Of a stretch of DNA of 64,000 nucleotides, positions 9,275 to 17,806 are shown in pieces. The stretch spans positions 239,160-303,159 of the forward strand of contig JACPEA010000001.1 in NCBI GenBank assembly GCA_016183765.1, read 5' to 3'. A program made the position numbers and the translations under genes. The notes below the pieces were generated by a model. That model saw nothing but the letters and a program-made list of their open reading frames with translations. It was not told where the DNA came from and did no database searches. Within the stretch, counting starts at the first letter, position 1. Each line of letters starts with the position of its first letter. Source of the stretch: Bacteroidota bacterium. Its GTDB lineage: Bacteria; Bacteroidota; Bacteroidia; Chitinophagales; Chitinophagaceae.

Positions 9275-9946
9275 TTACGGGTTGATCAGTTGTAACAGGT
9301 CCTGCATCTTAATTCCTTCATAGTCTTTGATCACCCAATCTGCGTTGCCAAGTTCTTCCGGTGTATGTGTGGTGGTGATCGCTACCACTTTCATACCGGC
9401 GCCACCGGCAGAAGCGACACCTACTGTGGCATCTTCAAAAGCGATACATTTTTCAGCAGGCAGGCCCAGTTCCTTTGCGGCGAGCTGGTACATTTCAGGA
9501 TGTGGTTTTCCATGCGTAATGTCGCTACCCTTGATCACTCTTTTGAAATAGTGTTGGATGGGTATATGTGCAAAGAGAAAATCTATATTGTCCTGTATAC
9601 CGGAAGTGGCGATCACCATCGGAATATTCTGCTGGTGTAGCAACGCCAGGAATGGCAGTAACCCGGGTATGGGTTTGATATGTGCCGCATAGATCTCCCG
9701 GTACAGGCTTTCTTTCTCATTGGTATATTTTTCGATCTCTTCCGCGGACATGTCCGGCTGCTGAAATACGTATTTCACACAATCCGTCATGGTCCGGCCG
9801 TTGAAGTGGGTTTTATATTCTTCAAGGCTCAGTTCCCGGTTTCTCTTCCGATAAAATTCCTGCCAGGTGATGAAGTGGAACTGGTTGTTATCTATGAGTG
9901 TCCCGTCAAGGTCGAAGGCAACGGCAAATGGAGGCATGGGAGTCAT
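9275..9946 (-). CDS. HAD-superfamily hydrolase, beta-phosphoglucomutase-like
   Basis: A 223-aa HAD subfamily IA protein. Motif I is AFDLDGTLIDN, with the nucleophile Asp and acid/base Asp two residues later. Motif II is VIATSG, motif III the lysine in ITHGKPHPEMY, and motif IV AFEDATVGVASAGGAGM. An alpha-helical cap (residues about 20-90) places it near beta-phosphoglucomutases and sugar phosphatases. Substrate is unknown. It is convergent with rfbD, separated by 3 nt only, with no visible terminator between them. Confidence 0.8.
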   Translation of the reverse strand: MTPMPPFAVAFDLDGTLIDNNQFHFITWQEFYRKRNRELSLEEYKTHFNGRTMTDCVKYVFQQPDMSAEEIEKYTNEKESLYREIYAAHIKPIPGLLPFLALLHQQNIPMVIATSGIQDNIDFLFAHIPIQHYFKRVIKGSDITHGKPHPEMYQLAAKELGLPAEKCIAFEDATVGVASAGGAGMKVVAITTTHTPEELGNADWVIKDYEGIKMQDLLQLINP

Positions 9947-9949
9947 TTA

Positions 9950-9977
9950 AAAATCAAAATTTTAAAGTCAAAATTAA
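9950..9977. repeat. Heptad-type low-complexity intergenic array
   Basis: Four 7-nt words in register: AAAATCA, AAATTTT, AAAGTCA, AAATTAA. The array lies in the 45-nt gap between the HAD gene start and the DinB-like gene end and resembles the ATTCAAA/TTTTGAC array at 50831. Confidence 0.45.
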
Positions 9978-9991
9978 AAAAGGGCAATGGG

Positions 9992-10534
9992 TCAGGATTG
10001 TTTGGATTGAGCGGCTTTGATGGAATCGAGGTACTGGGCACTGTTTCCTTTGGGGATGCTGAGTGAGGTCCACTGGCCGTTCCGGATCATTTTCCCGAGA
10101 TAAACGATCTGACCCACATGATAAGGGTAGTGGGCCAGTTGCCGGAGTATGGCATCATATACCAATAAGGGTTCCGTTCTTATGGTAATGGTTTTTGTCA
10201 GGTCTTCGGGTTGCAGTTTTTCCAAACTGTTAAAAAGGCATTTCCAGCCTTCTTCCCAGAACGAAAGCAGATCCTGTTTACTGCAGGATACTACTTCAAA
10301 TTCAGCATCACGCCTGCGCCATTCCTTTTCACCGTCTTCGGTCAACAGGTTGGTCCAGCGGCTCAGCATGTTACCGTACAGGTGTTGAATGATCACGGCA
10401 ATACTGTTGCTTTCACCGGAGGGTTGAAGGAACATATCAGCTTCTGTTAACTGGTCGAATGTTTTATCTCCCAATTCCTTGTAATACCTGAACCGCCTGA
10501 TGGCGTCTTTCAGAAATCCTGCTTCTAATGACAT
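9992..10534 (-). CDS. DinB-like / DUF1572 family protein
   Basis: A 180-aa protein with the four-helix DinB/YfiT-like pattern. Metal-ligand-type histidines are in AVIIQHLYGNMLSRW (first helix pair) and in RQLAHYPYHVGQIVYLGKMI (third). The family includes thiol transferases and proteins of unknown function; DUF1572 members are common in Bacteroidota and Bacilli. The middle region is unusually rich in W/E. It sits just downstream of ggt in the same orientation (15-nt gap), so the two may be co-transcribed. Function is not predictable. Confidence 0.75.
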   Translation of the reverse strand: MSLEAGFLKDAIRRFRYYKELGDKTFDQLTEADMFLQPSGESNSIAVIIQHLYGNMLSRWTNLLTEDGEKEWRRRDAEFEVVSCSKQDLLSFWEEGWKCLFNSLEKLQPEDLTKTITIRTEPLLVYDAILRQLAHYPYHVGQIVYLGKMIRNGQWTSLSIPKGNSAQYLDSIKAAQSKQS

Positions 10535-10549
10535 GTTGGGTTTGTTTTA

Positions 10550-12277
10550 TCAGGGCGCAAAACCCGCTACAGAATCGTCTCCTCTCTTATCTGCCACGGT
10601 TTCTTTTTTACCATTATTCAATACGCGGATGGCTTCGGTTCGGCCGATGGCGCCACGTTCTGTTACTTTATAGCCCATTGACTGCAATTGTTTTTTGGTC
10701 TCGGCATTAAAATCTTTTTCAATCATCACTTCATCCGGCAGCCATTGGTGGTGGAATTTGGGTTTGTTGATGGCATCATCTGCGTTCATGTTAAAGTCTA
10801 CCAGGTTCACAATGGCCTGGTATACCGATGTGGGGATGGTGGTTCCGCCCGGGGTTCCCACCACTACGAAGGGTTTGTTGTTTTTCAGCAACAGGGTGGG
10901 GGTCATGGAACTTAACATTCTTTTTCCGGGAACAATGGCATTGGCTTCACCGCCGATGGCGCCGTACATATTGGGCACCCCCGGTTTCACGCTGAAATCA
11001 TCCATTTCATTGTTCAGCAGGAATCCGGCGCCACCTACCACCGTTCTGCTGCCATAACCGCCATTCAAGGTGGTGGTGACCGCCACCATATTACCGGCTG
11101 CATCCATCACACTGAGGTGAGTAGTTTGTTCGCTTTCCTTGATCTGTCCTGCTTTTACGGTAGAGCTGCTGCCTGCTTTATCAGGAGTATAATCGCTCAT
11201 GCGCTGCTGGGCATATTCTTCGCTGGTCAAGGTCTTTACGGGGACATTGTAAAAGTCAGGGTCTCCCATGAATTCTGCACGGTCTGCATAAGCGCGGCGT
11301 TCAGCTTCTACCATCAGTTGCACCGATTTAGCCGTTTGAAAACCGTAACTACCTACAGGAAATTTCTCGATCATTTTCAGCATCTGTGCAATCAGGATAC
11401 CACCGCTGCTGGGTGGGGCAAAACTGATGACCTGGTGGCCACGGTAAGTGAATTCCAAAGGATTGCGCAGTTTGGCCGTATAGTTTTTCAGGTCATCAAG
11501 CGTGATGATACCATTGCCACGCTGCATTTCTTCCACGATCAGTCTGGCGGTCTCACCGGTATAAAATCCGGCAACGCCCTCTTTCTGTACCCTGCGTAAT
11601 GTGGCAGCCAGCTCTTTCTGCACCAGTGTGTCACCAGCTTTCCATTTGCCTTCTTTTACCAGGGCAGTGGGGCGGGTGCTGAATTTGAGAAAACTTTCGC
11701 GGGTGCTGTTCAGACTGCTGGCTTCCTTTTCGGTGATGGCGAATCCTTTTTCAGCCAGGTCTATCGCAGGCTGTATCAGCTCTCTGAATGGAAGTTTGGC
11801 ATAGGGCATGGTAGCAAACAATCCGGCAATGGTTCCGGGAATACCCGAAGCCAGGTGGCCACTTTGCGATAAGTTCAATTGTACATTCCCGTTTTTATCC
11901 AGGTACATATCGCGGTGGGCTTTTTCAGGTGCTGCTTCACGGTAGTCGATGCCGATCAGTTCACCATTGTTTTTCCTGCCCAGTAAAAAACCGCCACCAC
12001 CAATATTACCGGCGCCCGGATATACCACCGCCAGCGTTAGCTGTGTGGCAATGGCAGCATCAAAAGCATTCCCTCCCTTTTTCATCATAGCCGCACCAAC
12101 CAGGCTGGCCAGCGGATGGGCACTGCTGACAGCCGCTTTGCTGAAATCATTCTTCTTGACGATATGGTATTGATAGGGATTAATGGCTTTGCCGGGGCCT
12201 ATGATGGAGCGGACGGACTGTGCATCCAGGGAAAACTGGCTTCCCAATGCCAGTAGGCAGATGATTGTTTTTCTCAT
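10550..12277 (-). CDS. ggt: Gamma-glutamyltransferase (autoprocessing)
   Basis: A 575-aa Ntn-hydrolase that hydrolyses or transfers the gamma-glutamyl group of glutathione-like compounds in the periplasm. An N-terminal signal peptide (IICLLALGSQFSLDAQ) directs export. The precursor self-cleaves before the catalytic Thr in EQTTHLSVMD (about T385), giving large and small subunits. NIGGGGFLLG and the oxyanion region LSSMTPT-LLL are conserved. The C-terminus has the usual GTPGGTTIPT. It is divergent from the M14 peptidase, and both could serve extracellular peptide use. Confidence 0.93.
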   Translation of the reverse strand: MRKTIICLLALGSQFSLDAQSVRSIIGPGKAINPYQYHIVKKNDFSKAAVSSAHPLASLVGAAMMKKGGNAFDAAIATQLTLAVVYPGAGNIGGGGFLLGRKNNGELIGIDYREAAPEKAHRDMYLDKNGNVQLNLSQSGHLASGIPGTIAGLFATMPYAKLPFRELIQPAIDLAEKGFAITEKEASSLNSTRESFLKFSTRPTALVKEGKWKAGDTLVQKELAATLRRVQKEGVAGFYTGETARLIVEEMQRGNGIITLDDLKNYTAKLRNPLEFTYRGHQVISFAPPSSGGILIAQMLKMIEKFPVGSYGFQTAKSVQLMVEAERRAYADRAEFMGDPDFYNVPVKTLTSEEYAQQRMSDYTPDKAGSSSTVKAGQIKESEQTTHLSVMDAAGNMVAVTTTLNGGYGSRTVVGGAGFLLNNEMDDFSVKPGVPNMYGAIGGEANAIVPGKRMLSSMTPTLLLKNNKPFVVVGTPGGTTIPTSVYQAIVNLVDFNMNADDAINKPKFHHQWLPDEVMIEKDFNAETKKQLQSMGYKVTERGAIGRTEAIRVLNNGKKETVADKRGDDSVAGFAP

Positions 12278-12401
12278 GGCAGAAAATTACTGCTTTTTGG
12301 AACACTTCAAAGCCTCTTGGCATAGCTGTGTAAAAAAAACTCAGGGATAATGTCCGCTGGCTTTTTTTCTTGCCTACATTCACTGATTATTTATTACCTA
12401 T

Positions 12402-14897
12402 ATGAAGAGATTATTATCCGTTTTTGCACTCCTGTTGCTGGCTGATATTGTTTTTGCACAGGCTTTGCAAAGTCCAGAACAGTACATGGGTTATAAGATC
12501 GGCACCCGCTACACCCGTCATCATAAAGTGGTTGACTATTTCCGGTCAGTGGCGCAGGCCAGGCCGGATATGGTAAAGATTGAAAAATACGGAGAGACCA
12601 ATGAAGGCAGGGAACTGATCGTAGCGTATATCGCATCGCCGGAGAACCTGCAGAAACTGGAATTGATCCGGACAAATAACCTCGGATTGACAGGCCTTGC
12701 CGCTAACAAAGGGACTACGGAAAATGCACCTGCGATCGTTTGGTTGAGTTATAATGTACATGGTAATGAAACTTCTTCCTCAGAAGCTGCCCTGCTTACG
12801 CTGTGGTCGCTCGTGGATCCGGGGAATACACAGACTAAGGAATGGTTAAAAAATACCGTGGTGATCATGGATCCCTGTATCAACCCTGATGGACGAGACA
12901 GGTATGTGAACTGGTACAACGGTATGGTGGGAACCCATTTTAATCCCGACCCCGCAGCCCGTGAACATGCTGAACCCTGGCCCGGCGGGAGAACGAACCA
13001 CTATAATTTTGACCTGAACAGGGACTGGGCCTGGCAAACACAGGTGGAGAGCCAGCAACGCATCAAAAAATACAACCAGTGGATGCCGCAGGTGCACGTA
13101 GATTTTCATGAACAGGGGATCAACGAGCCTTATTATTTTGCTCCCGCAGCTGACCCGCTGCATGAAGTGATCACTCCCTGGCAGAAAGACTTCCAGGTAT
13201 TGATCGGTAAGAACAATGCCAGGTATTTCGACCGCAATGGCTGGTTGTTCTTCACCAAGGAAAGATTCGATCTGCTGTATCCTTCTTACGGAGATACCTA
13301 TCCCATTTACAACGGCGCCATCGGTATGACTTTTGAACAGGGTGGCGGTTCGCGTGGCGGACTGGGCGTCATCAACGAAGACGGGGATACGCTCACCCTG
13401 CTGGACCGTGCCACACACCATTATACAACGGGCTTGTCCACTATTGAAACCGCTTCGCAGAACCACCAGAAATTGCTGGATGAGTTCAGAAAATATTTTG
13501 ACGACGGCCAGGCCGGTAAGATCGGTGAATACAAGACCTATGTGATGACTTCCCGGGATGAGAACAAGATCAAAGCGGTGATGAAACTGCTGGATCAGAA
13601 TGGGATCGCCCATGCTTCCCTGACCAATAAAAATTTCCGTGGATATAACTATACTACCGGCAAGGAGGATGCATATGCAGATGAGGGCTACCATGTGGCG
13701 GTGAGCGCTTTTCAGCCAAGGTCGGCCATGGCGAAGGTATTGCTGGAACCAAAAACGGTTGTTACAGATTCCAACACCTACGATATTACCGCCTGGAGCT
13801 TGCCATATGCTTACGGTGTTAAAGGGTATGCAGTCAAAGAAAAACTGGAACTGACCCATGCGGTAAAACTGTCCGCTGCACTGAATGAGGCCAGCTCTTC
13901 CTACGGGGTGTTGATCCCGTACCAATCGTTCAATGCTGCCAAAGCATTGGCGTATATGCTGAAGAATGGGGTGAAAGTCCGCTTTGCCGAAAAACCTTTT
14001 ACCTATAAAGGCCGCAGTTTTGATCGCGGTACTTTGATCATCCTGAAAACCAGTAACCCTGCCAACTGGAATGAAGTGGCTAACGAAGCCTGCCAACGCT
14101 TCAACCTGCAGCCAATAGCAGTGGAAACCGGGTTCATGGATAAGGGGAGCGATTTTGGCTCACCGGATGTCAAGATCATCAACAGCGCTTTACGGGTAGC
14201 CATGCTGACCGGCGATCAGACCGCATCCGGCAGTGCGGGGGAAGTATGGCATTTCTTTGAAAAGCAACTGGAATACCCCATCACCCTGCTCAATGCTGCA
14301 GACCTGGCGCGGATCAATATCCGTAATTACCAGGTGCTCATCATGCCTGATGGTAATTACCGCGTTCTTAACGACAAGTCCGTAGCAGATAAACTGAAGG
14401 ATTTTGTCCGCAATGGTGGTAAACTCATTGCTTTGGATAATGCAGTTTCCTTATTGGCTTCTTCGGACTGGGGCATCAAACTGAAAGACGATAAAACAGA
14501 AGAGAAAGGCGAATATGCCCATGTGAAAAAATATGCAGACCGAGAAAGCCAGTACCTGACCAATTCCATCCCCGGGGCTATTTACAAACTGGAGCTGGAC
14601 AATACCCATCCGCTGGGTTTTGGGTACCCGGATCATTATTTTACCCTGAAGCAGGATGGCAATATGTTTGAATTCATGAAAGATGGCTGGAATGTGGGAG
14701 TGATGAAAAAAGATGCCTATGTGACCGGTTTTGCCGGCAGCAAACTGAAGCCGAAACTGAAAGACGGTGTGGTGTTTGGTGTACAGGATATGGGTAGCGG
14801 TAACGTGATCTATTTTGCTGAGAACCCGCTTTTCCGGAACTTCTGGGAGAACGGAAAGTTATTGATCTGTAACGCGGTTTTCCTGGTAGGACAATAA
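12402..14897 (+). CDS. Secreted M14-family zinc carboxypeptidase with C-terminal GATase-like domain
   Basis: An 831-aa exported metallopeptidase. A signal peptide (LLSVFALLLLADIVFAQ) precedes an M14 catalytic domain. Zinc ligands are visible as H120 and E123 in NVHGNETSSSEA and H236 in VDFHEQG; the catalytic Glu is probably E312 in MTFEQGGG. Residues about 600-720 resemble a ThuA/GATase1-like fold (QVLIMPDGNYR and LKDFVRNGGKLIALDNA), as in other large Bacteroidota M14 proteins. No type IX sorting domain is visible at the end. It presumably trims peptides or peptidoglycan-derived peptides outside the cytoplasm; the substrate is unknown. Confidence 0.87.
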   Translation: MKRLLSVFALLLLADIVFAQALQSPEQYMGYKIGTRYTRHHKVVDYFRSVAQARPDMVKIEKYGETNEGRELIVAYIASPENLQKLELIRTNNLGLTGLAANKGTTENAPAIVWLSYNVHGNETSSSEAALLTLWSLVDPGNTQTKEWLKNTVVIMDPCINPDGRDRYVNWYNGMVGTHFNPDPAAREHAEPWPGGRTNHYNFDLNRDWAWQTQVESQQRIKKYNQWMPQVHVDFHEQGINEPYYFAPAADPLHEVITPWQKDFQVLIGKNNARYFDRNGWLFFTKERFDLLYPSYGDTYPIYNGAIGMTFEQGGGSRGGLGVINEDGDTLTLLDRATHHYTTGLSTIETASQNHQKLLDEFRKYFDDGQAGKIGEYKTYVMTSRDENKIKAVMKLLDQNGIAHASLTNKNFRGYNYTTGKEDAYADEGYHVAVSAFQPRSAMAKVLLEPKTVVTDSNTYDITAWSLPYAYGVKGYAVKEKLELTHAVKLSAALNEASSSYGVLIPYQSFNAAKALAYMLKNGVKVRFAEKPFTYKGRSFDRGTLIILKTSNPANWNEVANEACQRFNLQPIAVETGFMDKGSDFGSPDVKIINSALRVAMLTGDQTASGSAGEVWHFFEKQLEYPITLLNAADLARINIRNYQVLIMPDGNYRVLNDKSVADKLKDFVRNGGKLIALDNAVSLLASSDWGIKLKDDKTEEKGEYAHVKKYADRESQYLTNSIPGAIYKLELDNTHPLGFGYPDHYFTLKQDGNMFEFMKDGWNVGVMKKDAYVTGFAGSKLKPKLKDGVVFGVQDMGSGNVIYFAENPLFRNFWENGKLLICNAVFLVGQ

Positions 14898-14914
14898 ATG
14901 CGTATTGTTTTGTG

Positions 14915-14945
14915 AAAAGTCAGGTCCCCGGACCTGACTTTTTTG
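14915..14945 (+). terminator. Terminator after the M14 peptidase gene
   Basis: A perfect 13-bp stem (AAAAGTCAGGTCC / GGACCTGACTTTT) with a 2-nt centre ends in TTTTTT. It separates the peptidase from the PIG-L operon. Confidence 0.88.
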
Positions 14946-15007
14946 TTAAACGGCTGAGTCAATTACACAACTAAGACTATCTTCGAAAACATTTAAATCC
15001 TGGTTGC

Positions 15008-17500
15008 ATGCGCTTTCAAACAAAAGCATTTTGGGTTCTTCTTGCGATGTGCTGGATATCCGGTACCGACGCTTATTCGCAGACGCCGGTAACAAACAGC
15101 AGCACCGATATCTACCTGCAGTTGAAAAAACTGAATGTGTTGGGCAGTGTATTGTATGTAGCTGCTCATCCGGATGATGAGAACAATGGTTTTTTGCCGT
15201 ACCTGGCTAAAGAAAAACAGTATCGGACAGGATACCTGAGTCTGACAAGAGGTGATGGCGGCCAGAACCTGATCGGCAGCGAACAGGGAATAGAATTGGG
15301 ATTGATCCGTACACAGGAATTACTGGCAGCCAGAAGGATCGATGGGGCTGAGCAGTATTTCAGCCGTGCCTATGAATTCGGGTTCAGTAAGAGTGCAGAG
15401 GAAGCGTTGCGTATCTGGAACAAGGAAAAGATACTGAGCGATGTTGTCTGGATGATCCGCAGGTTTCAGCCTGATATCATCATCACTCGTTTCCCCGGAG
15501 ACGCAAGAGCAGGGCATGGGCATCATGCAGCCTCCTCGATCATAGCCCAGGAAGCTTACTCGGCTGCGGCAGATCCCAAGCGTTTTCCGGAGCAGTTCCA
15601 GTATGGAGTAAAACCCTGGCAGGCCAAACGGATACTCTGGAATACCTTCAATTTTGGCGGGAATAATACGACTTCCAACGACCAGTTTAAAATGGATGTT
15701 GGGGGATACAATGCTTTATTGGGTAAGAGTTACGGTGAACTGGGAGGCGAGGCACGTACCATGCACAAGAGCCAGGGCGAAGGAAGGCCACGCAGGAGAG
15801 GACAGGTATACGAATTCTTCCAGACCCTTGGAGGCGACGCACCCAAAAATGATCTGATGGATGGCATCATCACCGGTTGGAAAAGGATCCCGGGTGGTGA
15901 GCAGGTGGAAGTGCAGGTCAATAAAATTCTTGCGCAATACCAGTTCGAGAAACCAGAAGCTTCTGTTCCGGCGCTGGTGCAATTATACCGTACCATAAAA
16001 AAATTACCTGCAGGTAACTGGCGCGATAAAAAACTGGAAGAGACACAAGCGCTCATTGAAGCCTGTTCGGCGCTGTTTACCGAAGCTACTACTGCGCAGG
16101 AGACCGTTGTACAGGGCGATCTGCTGAACATCAGTTTTTTCCTCAATAAAAGAAGGGAGGTGAATGCCAGTCTGAAACAGGTAGTGCTGGAAAAGTTTGA
16201 CACCACGGTAAATCTGCCACTGGCATTGAATAACAATGTAACGATCAATAAAATGTATCGGGTATCGCCAGATAAAAAGATATCGCAACCGTATTGGCTG
16301 GAATATCCCAAAGCTGAGGGCATATTTGATGTGCGGGATCAGCTACTGATCGGAAAAGCCGAGAACGATCCGGCTTATGAAGCCGTTTATACAGTGGAGA
16401 TAGAAGGGGAGGATTTTATGATCAGGCGACCCATACAATACAAAGTGGTGGATCCCACTAAGGGCGAATTGTATCAGCCACTGGTGATATTGCCCGCCGT
16501 AGAAGCCAACTTTACCAAAGAGAATTTTGTGTCATTGAATGGTTCCCCTGTAAAAGTGGCCGTTCAGATAAAACAGAATACTCCACAAACCGCACAGATA
16601 GAGGCAGACATAGCCGGGGCCCAACTCTTTAAACAGGAACCTTTGGTGATGAACGGACAAGGATCCGGGGGCAATAAAGAGATGGTATCTGTATTCACAC
16701 CATTGAACAAATTGCAGAATCAGAAAGAAGAACTCACGTTGGTTCCTGCCAAGGCCCATGTATTGAATGGGAGCACCCGGGTGATCTCCTATGACCATAT
16801 TCCCACCATCACTTACTTCGCTCCGGCAAAAGCCAACCTCTTGAATTTAAACATCAAGACGGTCGGTAAAAAAGTGGGATATATAGTTGGTGCCGGTGAT
16901 AAAGTGCCGCAGGCACTGGAGCAACTGGGGTATGAAGTAAAGATACTTTCCGAAGAAAACCTCTCGATAGAGCAGCTCGCCCAGTTCGATGCAGTGATAT
17001 TGGGGATACGGGCCAGCAATATCTATGAATTTCTGACCAATAATAATGAGGTGCTGAGCAAGTATGTAGAGAACGGCGGCAATCTGATTGCGCAATACGT
17101 GAAAAGTAATACGGTCGGCAATAAGCGGATCAAACTGGGGCCATATCCCTTTTCGATCAGTTCGGGTTCACGCGTAACGGAAGAAGGTGCCCAGGTCAGT
17201 TTTCTGCTGCCCGAACATCCGGTATTGAATTACCCCAACAAGATCACCGATAAAGATTTCGAAGGCTGGGTTCAGGAACGCAGCACTTACCAGGTTGATC
17301 AGGCCGACCCGCATTATGTGATGCCGCTGGCCATGCATGATACCGGCGAAAAACAAAGCAACGGGAGCCTTGCCATCACCCCCTACGGGAAAGGTAATTT
17401 TGCGTATGTTAGCCTGGTGTTGTTCAGGCAACTGCCGGCGGGTGTGCCCGGCGCTTACCGTTTGCTGGCCAACCTGATTGCCTTACCTAAAAATCCATAA
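15008..17500 (+). CDS. Secreted PIG-L/LmbE family deacetylase, multidomain
   Basis: An 830-aa exported protein. A signal peptide (WVLLAMCWISGTDAYSQ) is followed by a LmbE-like N-deacetylase domain with the zinc motif AAHPDDE (H54, D57) and the later GHGHHAASS histidines (about residue 170). Simple PIG-L enzymes are about 240 aa; here about 500 further residues follow, including a beta-rich section and a ThuA/GATase-like segment (FDAVILGIRASNIYE, LSKYVENGGNLIAQY). It probably removes an acetyl group from an N-acetylated amino sugar in the periplasm. Two tiny membrane proteins and a sodium symporter follow in the same direction. Confidence 0.85.
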   Translation: MRFQTKAFWVLLAMCWISGTDAYSQTPVTNSSTDIYLQLKKLNVLGSVLYVAAHPDDENNGFLPYLAKEKQYRTGYLSLTRGDGGQNLIGSEQGIELGLIRTQELLAARRIDGAEQYFSRAYEFGFSKSAEEALRIWNKEKILSDVVWMIRRFQPDIIITRFPGDARAGHGHHAASSIIAQEAYSAAADPKRFPEQFQYGVKPWQAKRILWNTFNFGGNNTTSNDQFKMDVGGYNALLGKSYGELGGEARTMHKSQGEGRPRRRGQVYEFFQTLGGDAPKNDLMDGIITGWKRIPGGEQVEVQVNKILAQYQFEKPEASVPALVQLYRTIKKLPAGNWRDKKLEETQALIEACSALFTEATTAQETVVQGDLLNISFFLNKRREVNASLKQVVLEKFDTTVNLPLALNNNVTINKMYRVSPDKKISQPYWLEYPKAEGIFDVRDQLLIGKAENDPAYEAVYTVEIEGEDFMIRRPIQYKVVDPTKGELYQPLVILPAVEANFTKENFVSLNGSPVKVAVQIKQNTPQTAQIEADIAGAQLFKQEPLVMNGQGSGGNKEMVSVFTPLNKLQNQKEELTLVPAKAHVLNGSTRVISYDHIPTITYFAPAKANLLNLNIKTVGKKVGYIVGAGDKVPQALEQLGYEVKILSEENLSIEQLAQFDAVILGIRASNIYEFLTNNNEVLSKYVENGGNLIAQYVKSNTVGNKRIKLGPYPFSISSGSRVTEEGAQVSFLLPEHPVLNYPNKITDKDFEGWVQERSTYQVDQADPHYVMPLAMHDTGEKQSNGSLAITPYGKGNFAYVSLVLFRQLPAGVPGAYRLLANLIALPKNP

Positions 17501-17502
17501 CC

Positions 17503-17655
17503 ATGCAGCCAAGAAAAAGAATCGGTTTTGTAACGTTGATATTACTGGGATTGGGTATCGGTATATTCCTGAAAAATGTAAAGATCGGCCTGATTGTTGG
17601 ACTGATGCTTGGCTTGCTGGCGGGTGGTATCCTCAGCAGCAGCACCAAAAAATGA
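17503..17655 (+). CDS. 50-aa two-helix membrane protein
   Basis: Missing from the ORF track because it is short. The ATG at 17503 lies 2 nt after the PIG-L stop and opens a 50-codon frame. The product has a basic start (MQPRKRIG), a hydrophobic helix of about 14 residues, a short KNVK turn, and a second glycine-rich helix (GLIVGLMLGLLAGGILSS) ending in basic residues. Position and composition support a real small membrane protein of the PIG-L/symporter operon. No family is recognised. Confidence 0.6.
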   Translation: MQPRKRIGFVTLILLGLGIGIFLKNVKIGLIVGLMLGLLAGGILSSSTKK

Positions 17656-17686
17656 GTTGTTCTTGTAAAGCATTCATGTCAATACT

Positions 17687-17806
17687 ATGACCCATAAAGA
17701 CAAAATACCCGTTTTTTCCTCCTGGCGCCGCTGGTATTTCTTTGTGTTGCTGGTACTGGTGCTGCTCATTATCTTTTTTGCCTGGTTTACTAAATTCTTT
17801 TCATGA
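17687..17806 (+). CDS. 39-aa single-pass membrane protein coupled to the symporter
   Basis: A 39-codon frame missing from the ORF track. It starts MTHKDKIPVFSSWRRW and continues with one hydrophobic helix (YFFVLLVLVLLIIFFAWF) to the end. Its TGA overlaps the symporter ATG as ATGA (17803-17806), the classic arrangement for translational coupling. Positive residues before the helix predict a cytoplasmic N-terminus. Tiny subunit-like proteins next to sodium/solute symporters are known elsewhere, but homology cannot be claimed here. Confidence 0.7.
   Translation: MTHKDKIPVFSSWRRWYFFVLLVLVLLIIFFAWFTKFFS

Noticed and set aside
12846-14096. 416-aa minus-strand ORF
   Set aside because: It is wholly antisense to the M14 peptidase, whose catalytic motifs are intact on the plus strand.
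17478-17690. 70-aa plus ORF from the track across the PIG-L end
   Set aside because: It is out of frame with both neighbours; the 50-codon frame at 17503 has the better start position and a clear two-helix pattern.
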